Shown here one piece after another: positions 54,967-64,000 of a stretch of 64,000 nt of DNA (the stretch's first letter is position 1; each line of letters opens with the position of its first letter). A program made the translations under genes and the position numbers. The notes under the pieces are model-generated. The model was not told the DNA's origin. It did no database searches and was given only the letters and a program-made list of their open reading frames with translations. Origin of the DNA: Rhea pennata (taxonomy: Eukaryota; Chordata; Aves; Rheiformes; Rheidae); assembly GCF_028389875.1 (NCBI RefSeq), contig NW_026907680.1, positions 2,604,001-2,668,000 on the forward strand, given 5' to 3'.

Positions 54967-55470
54967 GACGCGCAGCCGCCCCGGACGCCCCGGCCGATGG
55001 CGCCTGCCCGACCCGGCCGCAAGCGGCGCCAGGCGCCATGGCGGCCCCAGCGCGGCGGCCGCGACGCCCCCCGCACCCTGCTGCCCGCCTTGGCCGCCAC
55101 CGGCCGTGCCCACACCCGGCCGTACTCTTCCCCTGCTCGGCTCCCACTACGGCCGCGTGCGGGCACACCCCCCGGCTGCCCCACGCCAGAGCCTGGCCAA
55201 ACGTGTTGCTCCTGCCTGCAAACCTCACCACGAGGAGCAGGGAGGAATAAAAGCACCGCTGGCCGCTGAAAGGGAGCACAACGAGTTACAGCAGACCGCT
55301 CTGTGAGCGCGGGCCAGCGGACAACCTCAGCTGCTCCAAAACCCTTCCTGCCTTTGCCTCAGATCCCAAGCACCAACCTGAAAGTAAGAAAGCCTAAAAA
55401 AGGAGATTAACTACAAGCCTAGACCGCACAGTTATCGATAAACACAGTGTCTAACGCTTGGCCACTCTGT
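54967..55470. other. GC-rich then ordinary sequence without a recognised gene
   Basis: 54,967-55,200 is GC-rich and could hold a divergent + strand first exon, but I cannot support a gene. 55,300-55,470 shows nothing. Array-related sequence begins at about 55,471. Confidence 0.5.
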
Positions 55471-55568
55471 GCAGTGTGCTGTAGGTGACCCTGCTTGAGC
55501 AGGGGGGGTTGGACGAGATGATCTCCAGAGGCCCCTTCCAACCTCCACCCTTCGATGATTCTGTGATG
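55471..55568 (+). mobile_element. CR1 LINE 3' end fragment
   Basis: CR1 tail (GTAGGTGACCCTGCTTGAGC, GATGATCTCCAGAGG, GATGATTCTGTGATG). It is the inverted counterpart of the CR1 edge at 29,671-29,770. Confidence 0.9.
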
Positions 55569-56611
55569 GGCGCTTTCTCTCGCAGCTCGTGCTGTGGGGG
55601 GAATGGAAAATGCGTGGAGGACAAAGAGGCTAGAAGCTGGTCTGAGGTGCGGATCCTTACCGAGGCTTGTCAGTCTGCAGAGAGAAGGGGACTCAATCCT
55701 CATGTAGTGCTGATGAAAGTCTCCCTGAGCAGGCGCTCAAGCAAAGCTCCTGCATTTGCAGATGCGCGCGCACCAGATGGAACGATGAAGCCTGGTCCTC
55801 CAGAATCGCCATTGCTAGTGAGGGGCCGCAGGCTTTGCCCTGACTTGGGCTTGCTGGAGTGTCAAGGTGGAGCAGAGTGGCACTTGGAGGAGGCTCTCCT
55901 TCAGCAGCTTAAAGGCCTGCCAGCTTTCCTGAGCTCCTTTGCCCTTCTGAGCTGCCTCCCCTGGCGTCCCCCTAGCAGGTCTCTGCAGAAGGGGAAGCCT
56001 GCTCGCCTCAAGGCCAGCCTCTGGGCTCTGCTGCTCTCCTTCCTACCTGCCCTCAGGCTCTGCAACTCCACTAGTTCCCAGGTGCTACAGCCCAGGTGGC
56101 CATGGACGCTGCTGGCACCAAGCCTCCGGGGTGGCCGCTTCCCCTTCTGGCCCTGGGCACCCGCCTTCTTCCCCTCACACCTGCAAAAGCCCAGCACTCA
56201 AGGGCACCCAAGACACACACAAGAGCTGGCAGTTCCCTCCCACCACGCAGCCAGCACTGGGCCCCAGCAAGGGGGGCCCAGGCTCAAGCACTTCCTCCCC
56301 TCAGAGGCGTACAGCAGCTTTTTCCTCCTCTCCCCACAGGCCCCCTGGCCCCAGGACATGCGTTGGCCATGGCAGGGCCCTCTCCACGCCTCTCTCCAGC
56401 ACCAACAAGACGCAGCACACCCCTAGGCCACAGCCACCACAGCTGCAGCCAAAGAGCTACAGCATGACCGCGGCAGAGAGCTGCCCTGGCAGCAGCCCCT
56501 GAGCCCTGACTCCTCAGCTCTGCTCTTCAGGCCTCTCCAAAGTTCCCACGCTGCAAACGCACGAGCTCACTGCACACCCAGCCAAGAGCCACCCGACTTG
56601 GGGCAGTTGGT
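55569..56611. other. Inverted copy of the CCDC81-like 3' flank
   Basis: Reverse complement of 28,621-29,670 at high identity, including a + strand open frame of 313 codons that starts in the CR1 tail. No gene is supported. Confidence 0.8.
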
Positions 56612-59600
56612 TTAATTCAGCTTCAGAGAACTTCCTGGGTGCTCGCGTGGCTCACAAGTAGTGCTGGTGCTGCTGCTGCTGCTCCTGCTGCTACTTGGCT
56701 GTGTCTCTGCACACAGCTCTTCTAACCCCTGGGAAGAAGGTAGAAATGAACAGGCTGTGTTCTGCCCCACTAGAAAGGCTGAGAAAGTCTGCAGAGTAGT
56801 GCAGGCTAGTGTTCGCTGATGGTTTTGCTATATTGACTGTCATGGGACTTGAGACCTTGTTTGGACACTGCTAATCTGTTGTGAACCAAGACTGGGGGGG
56901 TACCTGTGTCCAGTATTCAGCAGTCAAGGAGAGCTTTGCAAAGGGGCACACCAACACTGGAAGCATCCCCTTGCGCTCAGCTACTCAGATTTTGCAGGTG
57001 CCACTGTTGGAGGCCATTCTCAGCACTCAACAGCTGCCCCCTTGGCTGGAAGGCAAGGCTGAGCCCAGGCCAGCCCTGTGGCTTGCTCATGGGGCAATGG
57101 GGTTGCACCTTGTCTCTCTCGCTCGGCCTCAGAGCCCTCCTGCTTCTCTCCTCCCCTACTCCCTCAACCCCGCTCCCATTTGCAGAAACAGCCCTTCAGC
57201 TCCACAGCAGTGCTGGGCTTTTGCTGGGGGCTGCGGAGAGGGACTTAGTGACAGGCTTTAAGCCACATCAAGCCCATGTCAGGAAAAGTCACAGCACGCT
57301 CTAGGCAGCACAGTGGCTCCGGGATTACAAGTGGCACCCCTTGCTGCCTCACTGCCCCTCAGTTCTGCCAGGCTTCTCCTGGAGCTGCCACATACCTGCC
57401 CTGTCTTGCAAGGCCCCTCTTGACTGTCCAGTCCTTCCTCCTCTTCCTCTAGGCAGGAGAAGTAGACCTTCAGGGTCACTTGCTTGTCTTCTCCCAGCTG
57501 GTATTGGATGATCTTTTGAATACTGGGCTTTTCTTCAGCCAGATTCTCAGCACCCTCCTGCACCTGCAAGACAACTCCACACTGTGCAATGTGCCCCACT
57601 TCCAAGTCCACTCCGCTGCTCTCCACATGTTCCTCATCAGCATCTGGAGACTGCAGGACCTCGGCAATCACCAGGCCCCTGGCTCTGGCTTGGCCTGGGC
57701 CCCCCGCCGGACAACGGCTGCTGCAGGCAGGGACTCTGCAGCCCCAGCTGCAGAAGAGCAAGGGGCTCCACAACATTCCCCAGCTACATCACAGCCTGAG
57801 CAGGGTTCCCTGCCTTTCCCATGGGATCAGTCTCCGATGTCTCCTGCTGCCAAATAAATTGTGGAGGGCATTGTCACTTCCAGGAGCAGCAAGTGCGGGC
57901 TTCAACATGGTGGTTTTCTTGAAGGGAAGGTTACTTACACTCTCCTTTGAACCTTGTTTTGAACCTTCCTGTCAGCATCCTTTTGCCCCAAAGGAAAGCT
58001 GAACAAGGCTGAATATCCCTTTCTTGTTTGCACCAAGCATCTCAATAATCACGCAGCTAAGCAGAAACTGCCCATCTTCTATCACAGAAAGAACCAGAAA
58101 TTCCACTGCCACCAGAAAGAGGACCCCAGTGGCTCTACAGGCGTGTTCATGGAGAGTGCAGCACTGAGAGATGCATTGTAAAACTAGAGCACCGCCTTTG
58201 AACTCAAAGCCCTGGACAAAGTCAGCCAGGGCTCAAAGAAGGGCACTGGAAGGGCTCTTGTACAACCAGCAACCACAGGACAATGCATTTGCAGAATGCA
58301 GGCTAGCACAAGAAGGACCCCAGTCAGGAACACTTACCACTCCTGTGTTCTGATGGCCTACATTCACAGGCTGTGTAGCACGTACCCTAGCTTCTGGACG
58401 TGGTTTCTTTCCACCTGCTGCTGCATTCTGTGCAGAGCACTGTGAGGAGACTGGGAATGGACTGCAAATATACACACGGGGAGGTGGTATGAGCACAGGG
58501 GGAGTAGGATCTCCACTCCCCCCTCACAAGCTGGGCACCTGCTTCTGCAGCAGAAGGCAGTGCTGCAGCAGAAGCACAGGGGTTCCACTGACTGCAGGTA
58601 CATCAACAGCTGTGAAGACTACCCCCAAATAAAACACTCAGGGCTGCACATCATGCCCGAAAGAGAGCTCTAAGCTCGCCCACAGCATGACTTTCTCTCC
58701 ATGCAGTGAGGATAGAAGCAGGGTCAGCTACAGGACAGGCTCCAACTCATACCACTACCCCTGTCCTGCCACATGCATTAGCCACTGCTCCATGGCCCCA
58801 AAGACTCTGTGTTCAGGGATGGGCAATGGATGGTTGCTGGGCTCCCAGTGTCAAAGAAGGAGAAAGGCATCAAGGCAGTCAAGCACAAAGCCTTTGGCAG
58901 CTGGGAGCCAGCACAGAGCTCTGAAGAACCCTTCCCCACAGACAGAGCCCATATGAAGGCGGAGCATGCGTGCAGGTCACTGGGACTCAGCCGCTGGGAA
59001 GCCTTGCTCCCAAAGCACTTTCAGAGCAGCCTGCCCCAGCCCTGGCAATGCAGCCCTAACCAACCTGTGCTGGGTGGCTGCTCCCTTCATCAGGCAGGGG
59101 GAAAGAAGCAAGGCAAAGTACTCACGTTGGAAAAATACTTGGAAGAGGAGTAGAGGACAAAAAAGGAGCCGCTCTAGTGGCTGTGAACATTGAGTCCCTC
59201 ATCACCTTCATCTGCAAAGGTGAGAAAGAGAGGTGAGATGCTGCCAAGGAAAGGATCTTGCTGCTCACAAGGGCAGCCCATGTTTCCATGCTTCAGAGAA
59301 GAAGCTGCCTCTCAGAATTGCAGAAACAACCCTTGCTCTTGCTCTGCAGCCCCTCCATTCTACACAACAACAGCTGTGGGGGAATAGGGGAGAATGGCTA
59401 AAAGCTCTGGCAGGCTTTTGTCGAGGGCAAGAGCCGAGAGTCTGAGTTAAGAGAGCAGTTCCTGCCTATAGAGAATTCAAGGGAGGGAAGCCCAGGGGAA
59501 GGCAGCTCACTAAACTCTAGGGAAATGTGTCGGTCAGCCTGCTAGGGAGGATGAGAGAGAGCAGTGGGGGCTGCAATACATCTGTTTTACCAGGAGGAAA

Positions 59601-60121
59601 CGTTTTTCTCAGTCCCTGCGCTCATCCTTTCCCTAAACCTTCCTGTCAGCACCCTTTTGCTCTGAAAGGCAGTTGAGCAAGGCTGAACATCCCTTTCTTG
59701 TTCAGACCAAGCATCTGAATAATCACACAGCTGAGCAAAAACTCTCCATCTCGTATTACAGAAAGGCTCAGTGCTTCCATGGCCACCAGAAAGAGCAGTG
59801 TGTTCATGGAGAGTGCAGGAGTTACAGATATATTGTAAAACTAGTGCACAAGTGGCATTTCTGAAAGCAAAGCCCCAGGGAAAGTCCGACAAGGCTAAGC
59901 AGAACCCATGGGAAGGGCCCTTCTACAGCCAGTGCCCAGAGCACAATGCTTTGGCAGAAAGCAAGCTGGCAAAAGAAGGACCTCCATCAGGAGCACCTAC
60001 CTCTGTTGACTTCTGATGGCCATGTACAGGCCACGCAGCTGCTGCTCGAGCTTCTGGCATTTGCGTCCTCCTGCCCAGTAATTCCTTCTTCGCAGAATGT
60101 GAGTGAATTCCTGGAAGCATG
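56612..60121 (-). pseudogene. CCDC81-like gene copy, 5'-truncated, all remaining exons open (right copy)
   Basis: Minus-strand exons are 60,121-60,001 (121 nt), 59,211-59,126 (A, 86), 58,461-58,338 (C, 124), 57,650-57,396 (255, acidic) and 56,728-56,612 (117, terminal). Lengths and phases match exons 8, A, C, 15 and 16 of the intact gene, and every one is open. There is one A-C pair instead of three. The terminal exon has lost the whole Ser/Gly repeat: after GLEELCAETQ it has about a dozen mostly Ser codons and then the conserved EPREHPGSSLKLN end. Similarity to the intact copy extends upstream only to about 61,477 (counterpart near 20,345), so the exons for the HU domains and exons 5-7 are absent. 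Truncation makes it formally a pseudogene, but the C-terminal frame appears to have been maintained. Confidence 0.75.
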
Positions 60122-61477
60122 CTGCAAATACACACCACGGGGATGTGTGCCACAGGACACTCAGGACTGCACAACATGCCCAAAAGAAAACTCGAGGAGC
60201 CCACAGTTGAGACTTTTTCTCCAGGCACCAAGGAGAGCAGCAGCGTCAGCTCCAAGGACAGGCTCCAGGACACACCATTACCCACTGTCCTGAGCACTCC
60301 AGTAGCCACTGCTGTGTAGCCCCCAAGGACAAGCTTTCTTGGAAGCTTCAGAAATGGAACCGGGAATAACTGCTCCGTCCCTTGCAGTCCTTCTCTCTTC
60401 AGGCACTTATGTCCCTCCTTCCCATCCTCTTCAAAGAGCCCAAACAACCTGTCCTTGCCTCTAAGGGCTGCCTGAGCCAAGGGCACATCCTCTCGAGCCT
60501 GCTGCTCGCCACCCCTGACTGCTGCCTGGAAATGACCTTCCTTCCTCCTTGCTGCTGGCAGTCAAAGGAAGGGCATTGCCCAAGGGGAAACACCACAGCT
60601 TTGGGGAGATATTCACCCAAGGCATCCTCCCCTCCAGCAGCATTCCTTGCAGCCCTCTCTTCCACCTCACTCCTCTCTACTAGGCTGCTCACCACAGCTC
60701 TACATGCCTGGAGACATTGTTGGCAAAGGATTCTGTGGCAGCAGGCACAGAGGCTCTCTCTCACCTGAAACAGGGCCCTTCTGCCTCTTCCAGGCCCTGC
60801 ATGTATGTGCACACACATAGACTCCCCTTTGCATTCACATCCACCAACTCTGCACAAGTGTGTGTCATGCTTCAGTGACACACAGAGATGCCAGCCAGTG
60901 GGGTGTAGTCACACTCTGTTGGTGCCAGCCACCAGAGGGGACTTCAAAGGAAGAAAAGGGCTCCTAGCTCCCAAAATTCATCCACAACTCTGCAAACAGC
61001 CTCTGCTCCTTGGCCTTGCTGCCAGCAGGGCTCCGATTTCACTTTGACATACAAAGCTCGATCCTGTCCTGGCCACAAAAGACATCCTCCGCCTTTCCTC
61101 CTGCCTAACTGCATACTCACAGGTCTGAGCAAACAACGCACACCCTGTGGCAAAGCTCACACCAACACCTCCCTCTTCACAAGGCTTGACAAGAGCATGC
61201 AGACTTTTCCTCAGCCTCCAAAATTGCCCTGAGACACCCAGCACTGCTCTCCGCAAATGAGCAGCATCCACATTTATTTCACCTACGCGCTAGGAGAAAA
61301 GGCCCTCCTCTTCCAAAAGGACCACTTACATTGACTTTCCCAAAGGTCTGGAAGCTGAAAGCAGAAGCAGCAGCGGAAAGAAGCCAAGAGCAGGCTCTGA
61401 CAGGCACTTGCTCCGGGCTGCCCAGCCAGCAAGAGAGGCCTAGTCCTCATGGCAGAGTTTAAAAGGCATTCAGGCGG
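60122..61477 (-). other. Intronic sequence of the truncated CCDC81-like copy
   Basis: Reverse-complement match to about 20,345-21,237, with an unmatched insertion around 60,660-60,950. No exon is recognised. The breakpoint with the next segment is near 61,477. Confidence 0.6.
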
Positions 61478-62308
61478 CACGGCTCCCTTCTGCCGGGGAG
61501 GGCGGCAGGGCTGTGTGAGCAGGGTGTGCGTGCAGCCAGGTGTGCCCAGGGCTGTGCCTGAGAGCAGTGTTCTGGGAGGTCAGGGTGCCCAGGGCCATGC
61601 CTCTGCCACCTGCCTTGGTCAGCACTCAGCCTGCCTGGGCAACTGCCTGCAGGGCTGCGGGGAGAAGCCGTGGGGGGAAGGAGCAGCCCACAAAAGGGCA
61701 GGATCACAGTGCCCCAGAGCGGGGGCTGCGTGGGGCAAGGCTGCTCAAAGCTGCTGCTCAGCCCCAGGAGCTTGCCCAGAGGAAAGTCAAGGCAGGGACG
61801 ACTCCACAGGGAAAGATGTTTCCCCAGTGTTGGCTTTCTGTTCCATGCTGTTTTTTGGGGGGAAGGGAAAAGGAGGTGCCAAGGCTGGAGAAGAGCTGGA
61901 GACTGGGGAGGCTGCTGAGGGGTCAGCAGGTCTGTGAGGAAGCTCAGAAAGTGCTTTTGCCCCTGCTCTGCCCATGCACAGCAGCAGCAGCAGCAGCTCT
62001 GCTGGCCCCAGGAGCCTTTGTGGAGCTGCTCCTTGGCACCTGCCAAGAGGTGCGTGCCCCGAAGCAGTGCCCTGCTGCTGGGAGGGATCTCTGGGGCACA
62101 GACAAGTGCCCCAGAAGTGGGCTGGGGTCTGTTGGCTAAGGCAGGCAATGGACGCAGGAGAGGGCATTTGGTGCTGACAGGAAAAGCTGCAGGCGGTGGA
62201 GCCATGGTGCGAGAAGGGGAGGAAGGTAGAGCAGAAGTGCGGTGGGAGGGAGAGTTAGGGAATTTAGCTCTCTTCCCCTCCAGTGCAGACGTTTTCTTCC
62301 CAGAAAAC
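61478..62308 (-). repeat. Inverted copy of 13,990-14,830
   Basis: High-identity reverse-complement match, including the short (CAG)n run near 61,981-61,999. It is followed at 62,309 by sequence in the orientation of 30,738-31,304, so this side of the array is a mosaic of segments. Confidence 0.85.
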
Positions 62309-62412
62309 ATGGAGAGGAATGAGTGGTTCTGGTTTTGGTTTGTTTGGAAAGGTTGATCCCTACCAGAAGCAAGCAAGGGAGAAAGACATCTTGGGCTGGC
62401 GTTTTCCTCCAG

Positions 62413-62875
62413 ACCACGATTGTCGCAGCAGAGAGTCAGCTGCCTGTATGGGAGCATGATTTGGATCGGAAAAGAGCACGGGATCTCCTCATCACAAAGG
62501 CCTTAAGCCATACTGGGGAGCCAAAGCCCTCAGGGAAAGCCCACAATTTTCTCAGCCCGGTCTTCAAGTATGGCCTCAGAAGGCAAGTGGGCCTCTTGGC
62601 ATGCTGGGCTGCCACCTTCAGCAGGAGCGCTCCTAAAGGGGTTGAATTCTTGCTTTTCTCTTTACTCATACAGTTTCAAGAAGAAAACAAGAACTCCCCG
62701 GCCTTGTCCCCTGCCACACTGAGATAACTGTGGCTCCTACGGGCTCCATTTGCACAACCACCCTGGAAGAGTCTGCATAGGTATTGTCAGAGAAGGAAAG
62801 CTCCTCAGATCCACTGGAGATGTGGGCCTTCCACTTGTGTATGCAGTGTGCTTCCCAGGCTCCGACAAAGGAAAG
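62413..62875 (+). pseudogene. Exons of the unidentified gene, third copy, broken after exon 2
   Basis: Matches 30,840-31,302: exon 1 at 62,413-62,567 (155 nt) and exon 2 at 62,791-62,875 (85 nt), both open and phase-compatible. Similarity stops exactly at the last base of exon 2, where the GT donor of the other copies is replaced by GCAGAC and unrelated sequence. The third exon is absent, so this is a truncated copy. Confidence 0.6.
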
Positions 62876-63189
62876 GCAGACTTTATGCACCCTGAGAGCT
62901 CCTGGAGAGACAACACAGCAGGGCCAGCAAGCAGACGGGCTCTGCTGGACCTCCTACTTAAAAAGAAGGGAAGGCTGCATGCGGATATCAAGACTGGCAG
63001 CAACCTTGGCTGCAGTGGCCGTGAGAGTGTGGAGCTGAGGATCCTGAGAGGATGGAAGAGCACAAAATGTGGGATGCCAACACTAGACTGCAGCAGAGCA
63101 GACTTTGGCCTCTACAGGCAGCTGTCTAGGAGAACCCCATGCCAGAGGCTCCCAGAAGTAAGAGGGAAATCAAAGAAAGCTTCTTTGGA
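62876..63189. other. Stretch with no match or gene seen
   Basis: Begins exactly where similarity to exon 2 of the unidentified gene stops and ends at the next CR1. It contains no convincing exon. Confidence 0.5.
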
Positions 63190-63728
63190 GTCCCGGAGTT
63201 CCTCCTCCAGGCTGTGTCCAATTCTGGGCTCCACAACACAAGAGAGACGTGGAGCTACCAGGTGGAGTCCTGCCCCAGAAGGGCTACTAAGATCAGGAAG
63301 GGAGTGGAGCATCTCTCGCACAGGGAACGGTGGAGAGAGCTGGGCCTGTTCAGCCTGGGGCAGAGAAGGCTGAGGGGGGGAATCTCAGCAATGTGTATAA
63401 GTATCTGCAGGGTGGGTGTCGAGAGGATGGGGCCAGACTCTGTTCAGTGGAGCCCAGCGATAGGATGAGAGGCAACAGGCCAGAGTGAAACCCAGGAAGG
63501 TCCATCTGAAGACAAAGGAATAAGCCTTTTCCCTGGGAGGAGTGACAGAGCACTGGAACAGGTTGCCCAGAGAGGCTGTGGAGTCTCCATGCCCGGAGAC
63601 AGTCAGAAGCCGTCTGGACAGGGTCCTAGGCAAGCTGCCCTAGGTGACCCTGCGTGAGCAGGGCAGGTGCACTAGAGGCTCTCCAGGTCCCTTCCAACCT
63701 CAAAGAGCTCTGTGATTCTGTGGTTCTG
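63190..63728 (+). mobile_element. CR1 LINE 3' end
   Basis: Long CR1 3' fragment: ATTCTGGGCTCCACAAC, GGAGCATCTCTC, GGATGGGGCCAGACTC, GAGCACTGGAACAGGTTGCC and a tail of CTGTGATTCTGTGGTTCTG. It is the most complete CR1 3' end in the window. Confidence 0.93.
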
Positions 63729-64000
63729 AGAGCTGAGGCCAGGTCCTGCACAGGGCCGTGCAGGGAGAGCTCCTGTCATGCCAGGGCTGGCTGAGTCTTG
63801 CCATGGCCCTGGCATCACTGCAGCTTCTGCTCACATGCTGCGTGGGATGGAAAGCAGAGAGAGCCTTTGTGGAGGCTCTGTGCAGGTGTTTGGGCTGCTT
63901 GATGGCCTGGTCAGGTTGCTGTGTCCACCTGTAGATGAGGTTGAGGTGAGACTTCAGCCCAGGCTCAGCCCAGGTGGAGCAGGGCTGCAGCCTGGGTCAT
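63729..64000. other. Window end without a recognised feature
   Basis: GC-moderate sequence with no recognised gene, repeat or match elsewhere in the window. Confidence 0.5.

Noticed and set aside
54389-55306. Frames of about 300 codons on both strands across the minisatellite
   Set aside because: Products of a repeat in which units of 17-18 bases happen to lack stops; the frame is not kept between units.

Overview
The window is vertebrate and almost certainly avian. It carries many CR1-type LINE 3' ends (LTR-less, 5'-truncated, ending in repeats of an ATTCTG-like octamer), a gammaretrovirus-like endogenous provirus, GC-rich compact genes with short introns, and a complete TMEM209 gene in 14 coding exons. 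No bacterial, plasmid or CRISPR features were seen. All gene models were built by hand from open frames, splice consensus and intron-phase agreement.

Layout. (1) 1-10,735 is a large inverted repeat: arms 1-2,692 and 8,083-10,735 surround a 5.4 kb spacer. Each arm holds a GC-rich island with a minisatellite and one exon for an ASC/NLRP1-type CARD domain, intact in the left arm and frameshifted in the right. The spacer holds a 5'-truncated, frameshifted CCDC81-like gene copy with an LTR fragment in an intron. (2) 10,736-13,745 and 30,215-33,289 are a second inverted pair. Both arms carry exons of an unidentified gene, and parts of it occur a third time at 62,413-62,875. (3) Between them, 16,217-28,619 (+) is an apparently intact 16-coding-exon CCDC81-like gene. 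It has two HU domains at the N-terminus, a two-exon module present in several in-frame tandem copies, and a long Ser/Gly-repeat tail. (4) 33,290-39,958 is a decayed, env-less provirus whose 3' side does not continue the repeat that its 5' side interrupts. (5) 39,959-55,470 is a single-copy-looking island with TMEM209 (-), a tandemly duplicated CpG promoter and a minisatellite of X-box-like motifs. (6) 55,471-62,875 returns to the array in inverted orientation, with a 5'-truncated CCDC81-like copy (-) whose remaining exons are all open but whose Ser/Gly repeat has collapsed. (7) The right edge has another CR1.

Interpretation. The window looks like an ampliconic, palindrome-rich gene array in which CCDC81-like and CARD-encoding genes were multiplied in alternating orientation, with TMEM209 embedded or joined by rearrangement, one edge lying exactly at a provirus. 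CCDC81 relatives are HU-fold proteins linked to the centrosome, and from memory this clade is expanded in birds. CARD domains mediate inflammasome and apoptosis assemblies. Whether the array is sex-linked, or partly an assembly artefact of near-identical repeats, cannot be settled from the sequence alone.
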